In this document: piece after piece, positions 50,061-59,220 of the stretch
Numbering within the stretch: the first letter of the stretch is position 1
How the letters are laid out: each line of letters opens with the position of its first letter
NCBI GenBank assembly: GCA_002362385.1
Contig: DEUB01000010.1
Location: forward strand, 69,224-133,223
DNA: 64,000 nucleotides
DNA from: Lachnospiraceae bacterium UBA3273
GTDB taxonomy: Bacteria > Bacillota > Clostridia > Lachnospirales > Lachnospiraceae
Reading direction: 5' to 3'
The notes under the pieces: generated by a model
Told to the model about the DNA's origin: nothing
The model's input: the letters and a program-made list of their open reading frames with translations, nothing else
Database searches by the model: none
Position numbers and translations under genes: made by a program

Positions 50061-53000
50061 AGTGGTATACGGACCAGAACAGCAAACGCATGGAGGAACG
50101 GAATAAAAACTATGCGGCCGATTCGGCACAGATAAAGGCTGAGCAGATCAATGATGAACTGGGCAATGCTTTGAGCCGTATCAGTGCCTATTCCTATTTT
50201 ACGGGAACCAGTCTGGACAAACCGGAAGTGACGCCGCAGATGTTAAAGGAAATGGAAGAAAACACACAATTCGACGCAGTTATTTTTACAGATCTTAACG
50301 GTATCGATTATGCGTCTGACGGGCGGACTGTGGAAGTAATGGACAGGGATTTTTATAAAAAAGGCATAGAAGGAGACGAGGGAATCTCCATCATATACGA
50401 TCCGCGCTTTTTTGACGAGGCAATGGCATGTTTTTATACGCCCGTCCGCTATAAAGACGAGATCATAGGCGTGCTGCGGGGCGCCTATCTGGCCGAAGAA
50501 TATTTAAAGAATATGCTGAGTACCACTTATTTCGGAGAAGCGGCCGATGTGTATTTGTGTGCGGCTGACGGAAAAGTGATCGCCGGATCCGACAATACAA
50601 CCATATATGAAGAACCGCTTTTGGAAATTTTACAGAAAAACGGCGTGATCGATGAACAGGCCGCAGCCGATGCGAAAGCTGTTTTTGAAAACGGCGGAGA
50701 AGGGGCGTTTATCTGCAGCTCGAACAGCAAAACAGATAATATCTGCGTAAGATATCTGAAGGACTATGACTTTGTCCTTGTACAGACCTTTCCTAAAAGT
50801 GTGACGCAGAGCATGATAAGGGATGAAAACTTTGTAGGGATCCGTCTGGAAGCCATGCTGATCGCACTGTTTGTCATCTATATCGTTGCCCTGATCCTCC
50901 GGTCGGAACGAAACAGAAAGATGCTGGAGCAGGAAAATCTGGAGATGGGATATATCATCAATGGCGTCAATACTCTTTTTACCAGGTTCGTCCTCGTTGA
51001 TTTTGAAGCGGATACCTACCAGTATCTGGCAGGCACCAAGCCGGAAGGCGTCAACCTTGCGGTAAAGGGGCCTTATAAAGCGTGGGTGGATCATACCACC
51101 GATATTCTGATGAATGAAAGCGACCGGCCCGCTTTTGCTAAGGCAATGGAAAAGGAAGCTCTGACAGAGGCCCTGGAGAAACAGAGCGATGTCCGTTTTG
51201 AATGCCACGTACTGCGGAACGGCCATGGAGAATGGGAGCATGTGAATATCATCTGTCTGGAAAGAAAGGAAGGCAGGGCGGTCAAGGTTTTGGCTATCCG
51301 TCAGAATATTACGGAAGTAAAGGAACGGGAAATGCATATCCAGGCGGAAATGTCTCTTGCTGACAGAAAAGAGAGGCAGTATCGGATCGCTATTACATCG
51401 AATGCTTTTTCCACCTTTGAATTTAATCTGACAAAGGATCTGATAGAGCAGGATATTGTACGGGAAATAGACGGAGAACAGGTATCCCTTTTAGAGAGGG
51501 CGGGATTAAAAGTTCCCTGTAAGGCTTCCGAGTGTTTTGCGTGCTGGAAAAAATTTGTACTGGAAGAGTCCCTGGAAGATTACAGCGCTGCCGTAAATAC
51601 GGAATATCTCAAAGGGCGCTTTGAGGAGGGACAGGCAGAGGTTACCGTCGACTACTGGGGACAGTCTCCCGAAGGCGGTCAGATGTGCGTCCGCCAGTCC
51701 TTTATCATGACCCAGGATAACGACACGGACGACATTATGGTCATGGTAGTTTCAAGGGAGATCACGGAGCAGGTGCAGAAGCAGAGGGAACAGACCCAGG
51801 CGCTGCAGGATGCTCTGATGCAGGCGCAGCATGCCAACAAGGCAAAATCTACCTTCCTTTCCAATATGTCCCATGACATCCGTACGCCCATGAATGCCAT
51901 CATAGGATTTACAACGATTGCGGTCAGCCATATAGACAATAAGGATCAGGTCAGGGAATGTCTGCAGAAGGTGTTGTCTTCCAGTAATCATCTTCTGAGC
52001 CTGATCAATGATATTCTGGATATGAGCAGGATCGAGAGCGGGAAGGTACAGATCAAAGAGCAGGAATGCAATATTTCAGAGCTGATGCACAATCTGGTCA
52101 ATATCATCCAGCCCCAGGTAAAGGCAAAGCAGCTGGAGTTATTTATTGATACCTTTGAAGTCGCAAACGAAGATGTGATAGCCGATGCCCTGAAACTAAA
52201 CCAGGTATTTATCAATCTTTTAAGCAACGCCGTTAAATATACTCCGGCAGGCGGGACCATTACATTCCGCATCATGCAGAAGACCACATTCCGACACGGT
52301 TACGGCGATTATATCTTTATCATCAAGGATAACGGCATCGGAATGTCAAAGGATTTTGTGGAACATATTTTTGAACCCTTCGAAAGAGAGACGACCGTTA
52401 CCCAGAACGGTATACAGGGAACGGGTCTGGGTATGGCGATTACCAGGAATATCGTGGAAATGATGAACGGAAACATCAGCGTTGAAAGTGAAGTTGGCAA
52501 AGGCAGCACCTTTACCGTGGAACTTTCTTTAAGGCTCCAGGATGTGGAGAAGAATGCGGCCCAGATCAAAGAGCTGGAAGGGCTGCGGGCGCTGGTCGTG
52601 GATGATGATTTCAATACCTGTGACAGTGTCAGCAAAATGTTAAAACAGATCGGAATGCGGTCGGAATGGACAACTTCCGGCAGAGAGGCGGTATACCGGG
52701 CGAAGTCGGCTTATGAGGAAGGGGATGCTTACCATACTTATATCATTGACTGGCAGATGCCGGAGACCAGCGGCGTGGAAACGGCGAGAAGGATCCGGAA
52801 ATCCGTGGGCGGAGATGTGCCGATCATTATTTTAACAGCCTATGACTGGTCGGATATCGAGGAGGATGCAAAGGCAGCGGGAGTTACGGCCTTTTGCGCA
52901 AAACCCCTTTTCATGTCCGATCTGAAATCCGTCTTGTTAGCGGCTAACAATCTTATCGAAAAAGAGGAAGAGGTTGCGGAATGGACCAAGGCTGACTTTA

Positions 53001-53380
53001 GGGGTAAACGTGTCCTTTTGGTGGAGGATATTGAATTAAACCGCGAGATAGCCGAAGTAATTCTTACGGAATCGGGCTTTGAGGTGGAGACGGCTCCGGA
53101 CGGAACGGATGCGGTAGCCATGGTAAGAGAAGCGGAGGAATATCACTATGATGTGATCTTAATGGATATTCAGATGCCTATCATGGACGGCTATGAGGCA
53201 ACGCGGACCATCAGAAACCTTCCCAGGAAGGATGTGAAGGATCTGCCCATCATTGCCATGACGGCCAACGCCCTGGAGGAAGATAAAGAGGCTGCCTTAA
53301 AGAACGGAATGAATGCCCATATTGCAAAGCCTTTGGATATGGATATCTTTATGACGGTGCTTAAGGGATTTTTAAAATAA
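50024..53380 (+). CDS. Hybrid sensor histidine kinase with two receiver domains
   Basis: A 1,118-residue membrane kinase. After the anchor comes an external Cache-like sensor (about 20-265), a second membrane helix (EAMLIALFVIYIVALIL, about 280-296), PAS-type regions (about 310-590), HisKA with SNMSHDIRTPMNAIIGF (His near 617), HATPase with NQVFINLLSNAVKYTP and GTGLGMAI, and two receivers: first with ALVVDDDFN and Asp in YIIDWQMPE (near 908), second with LLVEDIELNRE and Asp in VILMDIQMPIMDG (near 1046). Both keep phospho-accepting Asp and Lys. No separate output domain, so it likely signals through another regulator. The 5' end appears frameshifted (see 49990-50060). Confidence 0.92.
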   Translation: MLFLLAAIIVLFQWYTDQNSKRMEERNKNYAADSAQIKAEQINDELGNALSRISAYSYFTGTSLDKPEVTPQMLKEMEENTQFDAVIFTDLNGIDYASDGRTVEVMDRDFYKKGIEGDEGISIIYDPRFFDEAMACFYTPVRYKDEIIGVLRGAYLAEEYLKNMLSTTYFGEAADVYLCAADGKVIAGSDNTTIYEEPLLEILQKNGVIDEQAAADAKAVFENGGEGAFICSSNSKTDNICVRYLKDYDFVLVQTFPKSVTQSMIRDENFVGIRLEAMLIALFVIYIVALILRSERNRKMLEQENLEMGYIINGVNTLFTRFVLVDFEADTYQYLAGTKPEGVNLAVKGPYKAWVDHTTDILMNESDRPAFAKAMEKEALTEALEKQSDVRFECHVLRNGHGEWEHVNIICLERKEGRAVKVLAIRQNITEVKEREMHIQAEMSLADRKERQYRIAITSNAFSTFEFNLTKDLIEQDIVREIDGEQVSLLERAGLKVPCKASECFACWKKFVLEESLEDYSAAVNTEYLKGRFEEGQAEVTVDYWGQSPEGGQMCVRQSFIMTQDNDTDDIMVMVVSREITEQVQKQREQTQALQDALMQAQHANKAKSTFLSNMSHDIRTPMNAIIGFTTIAVSHIDNKDQVRECLQKVLSSSNHLLSLINDILDMSRIESGKVQIKEQECNISELMHNLVNIIQPQVKAKQLELFIDTFEVANEDVIADALKLNQVFINLLSNAVKYTPAGGTITFRIMQKTTFRHGYGDYIFIIKDNGIGMSKDFVEHIFEPFERETTVTQNGIQGTGLGMAITRNIVEMMNGNISVESEVGKGSTFTVELSLRLQDVEKNAAQIKELEGLRALVVDDDFNTCDSVSKMLKQIGMRSEWTTSGREAVYRAKSAYEEGDAYHTYIIDWQMPETSGVETARRIRKSVGGDVPIIILTAYDWSDIEEDAKAAGVTAFCAKPLFMSDLKSVLLAANNLIEKEEEVAEWTKADFRGKRVLLVEDIELNREIAEVILTESGFEVETAPDGTDAVAMVREAEEYHYDVILMDIQMPIMDGYEATRTIRNLPRKDVKDLPIIAMTANALEEDKEAALKNGMNAHIAKPLDMDIFMTVLKGFLK

Positions 53381-53450
53381 ATGCAGGGCCTTTTGCGTCA
53401 CGGTATGCAGAGGGTGCAAAAGCATATGGATAAAAGAGGAGAATGAAAAA

Positions 53451-54377
53451 ATGGAACAAAGGGAAATGGAACAGGTTATGAAGAAGGCGGAGGTCTTAAT
53501 AGAAGCCCTGCCTTATATACAAAGGTTCAACCGTAAGATCATCGTTGTAAAATACGGCGGCAGCGCCATGAGCAATGAAGAACTGCAAAAAAATGTCATC
53601 AAGGATGTTACCTTGTTAAAGCTTGTAGGATTTAAACCCATTATCGTTCACGGAGGCGGAAAGGCCATCAGCAGATGGGTCGGCAAGGTGGGAAAGGAAG
53701 CCGAATTTGTCAATGGGCTTCGGGTAACCGACGAGGAGACCATGGAGATTGCGGAAATGGTCCTTGGAAGGGTCAATAAGAGCCTGGTTACCATGGTACA
53801 GGAGCTTGGGGTAAAGGCCGTTGGTATCAGCGGTAAGGACGGCGGACTGTTAAAGGTAAATAAAAAATATTCTGACGGCAAGGATATCGGATATGTGGGA
53901 GATATTAAAGAGGTGGACGCCAAGATCCTTTACGATCTTCTGGAAAATGATTTCCTTCCCATTGTAGCGCCCATAGGGCTGGACGACGATTTTAATACCT
54001 ACAACATCAATGCGGACGATGCCGCCTGTGCCATTGCCAAGGCGGTAAAGGCGGATAAACTTGTGTTTTTAACGGATATTGAAGGGCTTTACCGGGATAT
54101 CAACGATAAGAGCACTTTTATTTCCAGGCTGACCGCTTCCGACGCTAAGGCGTTGATTGAAAGCGGCATTATCGGCGGAGGCATGCTGCCGAAGCTCAAT
54201 AATTGTACGGAAGCCATTGAGGAAGGGGTCAGCCGGGTGCATATCCTGGACGGAAGGGTTCCCCATTGTCTGCTTCTGGAGATCTTTACCAAGCACGGTA
54301 TCGGCACTGCGATCATTTCTGACGATGATAACCTGGCAAAAGGGATCCACCGGGACAAATTCTGCCCTGAAGAATAA
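53451..54377 (+). CDS. argB: Acetylglutamate kinase
   Basis: Second step of arginine synthesis: phosphorylates N-acetylglutamate with ATP. The 308-residue amino-acid-kinase protein shows VVKYGGSAM near residue 33, IIVHGGGKAISRW near 64, SGKDGGLLK near 128 and the ATP-site DDAACAIAKAVKADKLVFLTD. The C-terminal RVPHCLLLEIFTKHGIGTAI is the family ending. The extra N-terminal helix (first 20 residues) is of the type linked to arginine-feedback-inhibited hexameric enzymes. AGAGGAGAAT precedes the ATG. argD follows after 69 bases. Confidence 0.97.
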   Translation: MEQREMEQVMKKAEVLIEALPYIQRFNRKIIVVKYGGSAMSNEELQKNVIKDVTLLKLVGFKPIIVHGGGKAISRWVGKVGKEAEFVNGLRVTDEETMEIAEMVLGRVNKSLVTMVQELGVKAVGISGKDGGLLKVNKKYSDGKDIGYVGDIKEVDAKILYDLLENDFLPIVAPIGLDDDFNTYNINADDAACAIAKAVKADKLVFLTDIEGLYRDINDKSTFISRLTASDAKALIESGIIGGGMLPKLNNCTEAIEEGVSRVHILDGRVPHCLLLEIFTKHGIGTAIISDDDNLAKGIHRDKFCPEE

Positions 54378-54446
54378 AAAAACGGCGGGAGAAGAAACAG
54401 CCTGAAAGCGGAAGGAAAACCGCATAAACAGTAAGGAGAGAATAAA

Positions 54447-55637
54447 ATGGCAAAGGATATGAAAACATACATTGACGAAGCGGAAAGCGCCCTGTTACAC
54501 ACCTATAACCGTTATCAGGTAGTGCTTGAAAGAGGAGACGGCGTTTATCTGTATGATATGAACGGCAAACGTTATCTGGATTTTGTGGCGGGTATCGCCG
54601 TGTTTGCATTGGGTTACGGAAATAAAGAATATAACGATGCGTTAAAGGAGCAGATCGATAAGATCATTCATACTTCCAATTATTACTATAATATACCGGC
54701 CGTTGAGGCGGCAAAAAAGCTGAAAGAGGTTTCCGGCATGGACCGGGTGTTCTTTACCAATTCCGGCGCAGAAGCCATGGAAGGGGCCATCAAGGCGGCC
54801 AGGAAGTATGCCTACAACAAGGACGGCAGAACGGACCATGAGATCATTGCCATGAACCATTCCTTCCACGGACGCACCATGGGAGCCCTGGCGGTTACGG
54901 GGAATCCCCACTACAGGGAAGCCTTTGAGCCTTTGATCGGAAATATCAGATTCGCAGATCTGAATGATTTGGACAGCGTCAAAGCCCAGATTACGGACAG
55001 GACCTGCGCCATTATTTTTGAGACCGTTCAGGGAGAAGGCGGCATTTATCCTGCCACAAAGGAATTTATGGAAGGAGTGCGCGCCATTTGTGACGAAAGG
55101 GATATCCTGATGATCTTAGACGAAGTGCAGTGCGGCATGGGAAGGACCGGCTATATGTATGCATGGCAGAAATACGGGGTAAAGCCCGATATTATGACCA
55201 CGGCAAAGGCTTTGGGCTGCGGCGTTCCCGTGGGGGCTTTTCTCTTAAACGAAAAGACAGGCAGCTCTTCATTGGCGGCAGGAGACCACGGAACCACTTA
55301 CGGCGGCAATCCTCTTGCCTGTGCGGCGGTCTGCAAGGTATTTGAACTGTTTGAAAAAGAGCATATACTGGAGCATGTTAAGGAGGTTTCCGCATACCTG
55401 GAGGAGAAGCTCAATGCCCTTGCAGGGGAATGTGAGGACATTAAATGCCGCAGGGGCGCGGGACTTATGCAGGGACTGGAATTTAATAAGCCTGTAGGCG
55501 GCATTATCACAAAGGCAATGGATGAGGGACTGATCCTCATAAATGCGGGAAGCAACATTATCCGCTTTGTTCCGCCCCTTGTTATAAAAAAGCAGGATGT
55601 GGATGACATGATCGCCATTTTACAAAAATGTCTGTAG
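54447..55637 (+). CDS. argD: Acetylornithine aminotransferase
   Basis: Pyridoxal-phosphate enzyme, converts N-acetylglutamate semialdehyde to N-acetylornithine with glutamate as amino donor. Signature text: FTNSGAEAMEGAIKAARKYA, NHSFHGRTMGALAVTG, IFETVQGEGGIYPA, ILDEVQCGMGRTGYMYAWQ and the lysine segment TTAKALGCGVPVGAF. Length (396) is normal. Strong AAGGAGAG site. Ends with TAG, used here as a genuine stop. Confidence 0.97.
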   Translation: MAKDMKTYIDEAESALLHTYNRYQVVLERGDGVYLYDMNGKRYLDFVAGIAVFALGYGNKEYNDALKEQIDKIIHTSNYYYNIPAVEAAKKLKEVSGMDRVFFTNSGAEAMEGAIKAARKYAYNKDGRTDHEIIAMNHSFHGRTMGALAVTGNPHYREAFEPLIGNIRFADLNDLDSVKAQITDRTCAIIFETVQGEGGIYPATKEFMEGVRAICDERDILMILDEVQCGMGRTGYMYAWQKYGVKPDIMTTAKALGCGVPVGAFLLNEKTGSSSLAAGDHGTTYGGNPLACAAVCKVFELFEKEHILEHVKEVSAYLEEKLNALAGECEDIKCRRGAGLMQGLEFNKPVGGIITKAMDEGLILINAGSNIIRFVPPLVIKKQDVDDMIAILQKCL

Positions 55638-55652
55638 GGTTGAGGTTCTGAT

Positions 55653-57062
55653 ATGACAAAAAAGATTTATGCGGTTATTCTGGTGATCGCCATGACGGTT
55701 TTAACGGCACTGGCAGGAAATATAGAGAGCGGACAGACTGAGACGGCGGGGCTGTTTCAAAAGAAAGAGAATATTGTCATCTGGTATACGGATGATGCTT
55801 TAAGCGATTATCTGGCCGGGGCGGCCCTTAAGTATTATGAGGAAAATGATGTGCGCGTTACGCCGGTTCTGGTATCGGGACTGCAGTATTTAGAGCAGAT
55901 CCACAATGCCCAGATGAGCGGCGAAGGTGCGCCGGATCTATACATTATCAGCAATGATACGCTGGAAAAAGCTTATTTATCGGGACTGGCGGCACAGATC
56001 ACGGATCCGGAGGGAATGGTAAACGCATCCCACTATTCGGATGCTGCTCTCCATGCGGTCACATATGAAAATAAACTGCTGGGGTATCCCCTGTACTTTG
56101 AAACTTCCATTTTTTTATACAATGAAACCTATCTGACGGACATGGCGGTCAAAACTATTGAAGCGGAGCAGAATGCTGCGGAAGGGGAAGCCGCTATGGA
56201 AATGGTTGAGGCCGCGGAATCGGACGCCGAGTTAGAAGCCCTTGCAAACGACAACGGAGCCACATCCGTAAGCGACATCACTGAGGAACAGATAAAAGAA
56301 AAAAAGGAAGCGCTGGTTCCCGTTACCATGGACGGTATTCTGACCTTTGCGGATTCCTACGACGCGCCGGAAATGGTGGAAGCGGTATTTAAGTGGGACG
56401 TATCGGATATTTTCTACAACTATTTTATTGTGGGAGACAGCATCAGCGTGGGCGGCATCAACGGAGACGACGCCGGGACCATTGATATTTATAATCAGAA
56501 ATCCGTTGAGTGCATGACCTTGTACCAGCAGCTGAACCAGTTTTTCTCCATCGATACAAAAGCGGTTACCTATGATTCTGTGCTTTCGGAATTCATGGAA
56601 GGAAAGATCGTATTTACTGTAGCCACTACCGACGCCATCGGCAAGTTAGAGAAGGGAAAAAAGGACGGCACTTTTGCCTATGAGTACGGGATAACGGAAA
56701 TTCCCGCGGTCAGCGATACCCTGGCTTCCAAAAGCCTGTCCGTGACCAATGCGGTGGTCATAAACGGATTCAGTAAAAACGGCGCTCTTGCAAATGATTT
56801 TGCATCCTATCTGGTCAAAAACCAGACGGAAGAATTTTATACAATGACCGACAAGATCCCCTCCAGATATGACGTGACCTATGAAAATCCCGCAATTTCC
56901 GTAGCTCTTTCGGAATACGGCACATCAGTGCCCGTCCCGAAGATGATGCAGACCTCCAATTTCTGGGCGCAGCTGGAAATTGCCTTTACCAGGATCTGGA
57001 CGGGTTCCGATGTCAATGAGATCTTAAGCGATCTGGATGAAAGAATAAAGAAGCAGGTATAG
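55653..57062 (+). CDS. Extracellular solute-binding protein-like, no lipobox cysteine
   Basis: A 469-residue secreted protein of the family 1 (maltose-type) solute-binding fold: IVIWYTDDALSDYL, PDLYIISNDTLEKAY, GYPLYFETSIFLYNE, and a C-terminal MTDKIPSRYDVTYEN. The N-terminal hydrophobic stretch ends ALAGNIES where a lipobox Cys would be expected after AlaGly; here it is Asn, so it should be released or kept by an uncleaved helix. An acidic Glu/Ala-rich insertion (about residues 165-225) is unusual. No permease or ATPase genes are nearby. 15 bases after argD, so possibly in the same transcript. Confidence 0.75.
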   Translation: MTKKIYAVILVIAMTVLTALAGNIESGQTETAGLFQKKENIVIWYTDDALSDYLAGAALKYYEENDVRVTPVLVSGLQYLEQIHNAQMSGEGAPDLYIISNDTLEKAYLSGLAAQITDPEGMVNASHYSDAALHAVTYENKLLGYPLYFETSIFLYNETYLTDMAVKTIEAEQNAAEGEAAMEMVEAAESDAELEALANDNGATSVSDITEEQIKEKKEALVPVTMDGILTFADSYDAPEMVEAVFKWDVSDIFYNYFIVGDSISVGGINGDDAGTIDIYNQKSVECMTLYQQLNQFFSIDTKAVTYDSVLSEFMEGKIVFTVATTDAIGKLEKGKKDGTFAYEYGITEIPAVSDTLASKSLSVTNAVVINGFSKNGALANDFASYLVKNQTEEFYTMTDKIPSRYDVTYENPAISVALSEYGTSVPVPKMMQTSNFWAQLEIAFTRIWTGSDVNEILSDLDERIKKQV

Positions 57063-57121
57063 GAATATTTTTGACCGGGCATGGGTAAAATAATCCAAAT
57101 AATATTTGGAGGGATATATCC

Positions 57122-57562
57122 ATGCTTGGTTTTTTTATTGCTATTTTGTCCGGAGCCCTTATGAGCATACAAGGGGTTTTTAATACCGGGGTAACAAAGA
57201 ACTCCTCTATGTGGAGCGCCAATGCCTTCGTACAGCTGACAGCCTTTGCGGTATGTATTCTGGCATGGCTTTTTACGGACAGGACCAGTTTTGCCAAGGT
57301 GGTCCAGGTACAGCCTAAATATATGCTTTTGGGCGGTGTGATCGGCGCATTTATTACTTATACGGTCATCATGAGCATCAACCAGTTAGGACCGGCCAAG
57401 TCGGCGATGTTCATTGTCATTGCACAGCTCATCGTATCCTACATCATTGAACTGATGGGGATATGGGGAATGGAAAAGCAGCCCTTTTCACTCAGGAAAG
57501 CGGCGGGAATGCTGGTAGCCATTGCAGGGATCGTAATATTCAAGTGGGAAACATCCAAGTAG
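57122..57562 (+). CDS. Small DMT family transporter (YdcZ/DUF606)
   Basis: A 146-residue membrane protein with five hydrophobic helices, one EamA-like half unit. The opening FFIAILSGALMSIQGVFNTG and the ending KAAGMLVAIAGIVIFKW are typical of the DUF606/YdcZ group of drug/metabolite transporters. GGAGGGATAT precedes the ATG. Likely works as a dimer; substrate unknown. Confidence 0.88.
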   Translation: MLGFFIAILSGALMSIQGVFNTGVTKNSSMWSANAFVQLTAFAVCILAWLFTDRTSFAKVVQVQPKYMLLGGVIGAFITYTVIMSINQLGPAKSAMFIVIAQLIVSYIIELMGIWGMEKQPFSLRKAAGMLVAIAGIVIFKWETSK

Positions 57563-57583
57563 CCGGGGCATGAAGGCTGAAAC

Positions 57584-57622
57584 GGCGCTGACGGTCCCCC
57601 CCCTGTACGGGGCGGCGGCGCC
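57584..57622 (+). other. GC-rich hairpin after DMT gene
   Basis: GGCGC (57584) can pair with GCGCC (57622 end) and CCCC with GGGG inside, giving a long GC-rich hairpin 22 bases after the stop. It has no T-run, so it may be a weak terminator or a stabilising 3' end. Confidence 0.4.
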
Positions 57623-57676
57623 GGATGATAAATGGGGATAAATGTTACAAAATTTTTAAATTTCATGAATTCTTTC

Positions 57677-57705
57677 TTGTAAAGTGATTTTTTTTGGAAT
57701 ACAAT
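57677..57705 (+). promoter_or_regulatory. Promoter of the comEA operon
   Basis: TTGTAA (57677-57682), 17 bases, TACAAT (57700-57705), 54 bases upstream of the comEA start. Confidence 0.75.
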
Positions 57706-57759
57706 AGAAACACGATTAGCATAGAAGGGCCTTCTGTTTATAAAATAGGAGGTTATGTT

Positions 57760-58431
57760 ATGAATCACAAAAAAGAGAGAATATTTCAATGGGGTCGGAA
57801 CGGTAAAAAGATCTGTGTTCTGCTGATCGCTTTACTGTTATCCGGCTTGTTTGGGTGTGGAAAGAAGGATACTTATACCCTTTCCTTAGAAGGGCAGGAG
57901 ATCACGGGATCCTCCGCTGACATGGGGGATGCGGAGGAGGCGTCTGAAGGCTATGACTTTGCCGGGAGCAAAACGGGAGAAAGTCAAGATGGCCGGATCT
58001 ATGTGCACGTATGCGGCGCGGTAAAATATCCGGGGGTTTATGAGTTTCCCGGGGATGCAAGGGTATTCCAGGCTGTGGAAAGCGCCGGCGGTTTTTTACC
58101 GGAGGCGTGTGAAGCGGCGTTAAACCAGGCACAGCCTGTGAAAGACGGAGACCGCATCTATGTTCCTACGAAAGAGGAATGGGAGAGCGGGCTTGCAGGT
58201 CCTTCGGAAGAGATGAAAGAGGCAAAACCGGATGACGGGCTGGTCAATATCAATACGGCGGATGAGAATGAGCTTTGCACCCTGCCGGGAGTGGGACAGA
58301 CCAGGGCTAAAGCCATTGTGGAATACCGCAACGAGCATGGAAGCTTTGGGAAAATCGAGGATATCCAGAATGTATCCGGGATCAAAAGCGGCCTTTTCGC
58401 AAAGCTCAAGGATTATATCAAGGCAGAGTAA
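57760..58431 (+). CDS. comEA: ComEA-like competence lipoprotein
   Basis: DNA-binding protein on the outer membrane face, which in transformation passes DNA to ComEC. Here 223 residues: a lipobox (LFGCGKKD) near residue 30, so lipid-anchored, unlike Bacillus ComEA which has a transmembrane helix; a SLBB domain (IYVHVCGAVKYPGVYEFPG, about 85-145); a linker; and a helix-hairpin-helix domain with VNINTADENELCTLPGVG and the second hairpin IEDIQNVSGI (about 165-220). AGGAGG lies 7 bases before the ATG at 57760; the upstream open frame is unsupported. First of five closely spaced genes ending in comEC. Confidence 0.93.
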   Translation: MNHKKERIFQWGRNGKKICVLLIALLLSGLFGCGKKDTYTLSLEGQEITGSSADMGDAEEASEGYDFAGSKTGESQDGRIYVHVCGAVKYPGVYEFPGDARVFQAVESAGGFLPEACEAALNQAQPVKDGDRIYVPTKEEWESGLAGPSEEMKEAKPDDGLVNINTADENELCTLPGVGQTRAKAIVEYRNEHGSFGKIEDIQNVSGIKSGLFAKLKDYIKAE

Positions 58432-58518
58432 AGGCGGAATAAAAGGCTGAACAGAAAACAGCAGATAAAGAAGTAAAAGAGCAGAATAAATGAAGGCAGA
58501 ATGTGGATGGAGAGAGAA

Positions 58519-59208
58519 ATGAGTAAAAGGGTTTTGGTTGTAGATGACGAAAAACTGATCGTGAAAGGGATCCGTTTCAGCTTAGAACAGGACGGCATGG
58601 AAGTGGAGTGCGCTTATGACGGAGAGGAAGCGCTCGCAATAGCGAAGGAGCAGAAATTTGACATTATTCTTTTGGATGTCATGCTTCCCGGCCTTTCGGG
58701 ATTCGAGGTGTGCCAGCAGATTCGGGAATTTTCCAATGTTCCCATTGTGATGCTGACGGCCAAGGGAGAGGATATGGATAAGATCCTGGGGCTGGAATAC
58801 GGGGCCGATGATTATATTACAAAGCCGTTCAATATATTGGAGGTAAAGGCCAGGATCAAAGCCATTATGAGGCGGACTGCGGGAAAAGCGAGTCCTAAGG
58901 CTGAGAACGGCAGCTTTATTGAACGGGGCGATATGAAAATAGACCGTGAAGGAAGGCGGGTCTATATTGAAGAGAAAGAGATCAATTTGACGGCGAAGGA
59001 ATTTGACGTATTGGAACTGCTGGTCTTAAACCCCAACAAGGTTTACAGCCGCGAAAAGCTTTTGACGCTGGTCTGGGGAGAGGATTATCCCGGGGATGTC
59101 AGGACTGTGGACGTGCATATCAGACGGCTGCGGGAAAAGATTGAGAAAAATCCCAGCGAGCCCAGATATGTCCATACAAAATGGGGCGTAGGGTACTATT
59201 TTAAATAA
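58519..59208 (+). CDS. OmpR-family response regulator
   Basis: A 229-residue DNA-binding regulator. Receiver domain: RVLVVDDEKLI, phospho-Asp in ILLDVMLPGLSGFE, Thr in MLTAKGED, Lys in ITKPFNI. C-terminal winged helix (about 130-229): LTAKEFDVLELLVLNPNKVYSREKLL, with the ending TKWGVGYYFK. I chose the ATG at 58519, after GGAGAGAG, over 58501. Twelve bases separate it from the kinase. Resembles WalR/PhoP/ResD types; specific assignment is not possible. Confidence 0.92.
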   Translation: MSKRVLVVDDEKLIVKGIRFSLEQDGMEVECAYDGEEALAIAKEQKFDIILLDVMLPGLSGFEVCQQIREFSNVPIVMLTAKGEDMDKILGLEYGADDYITKPFNILEVKARIKAIMRRTAGKASPKAENGSFIERGDMKIDREGRRVYIEEKEINLTAKEFDVLELLVLNPNKVYSREKLLTLVWGEDYPGDVRTVDVHIRRLREKIEKNPSEPRYVHTKWGVGYYFK

Positions 59209-59220
59209 AAGGGTGTTTTT

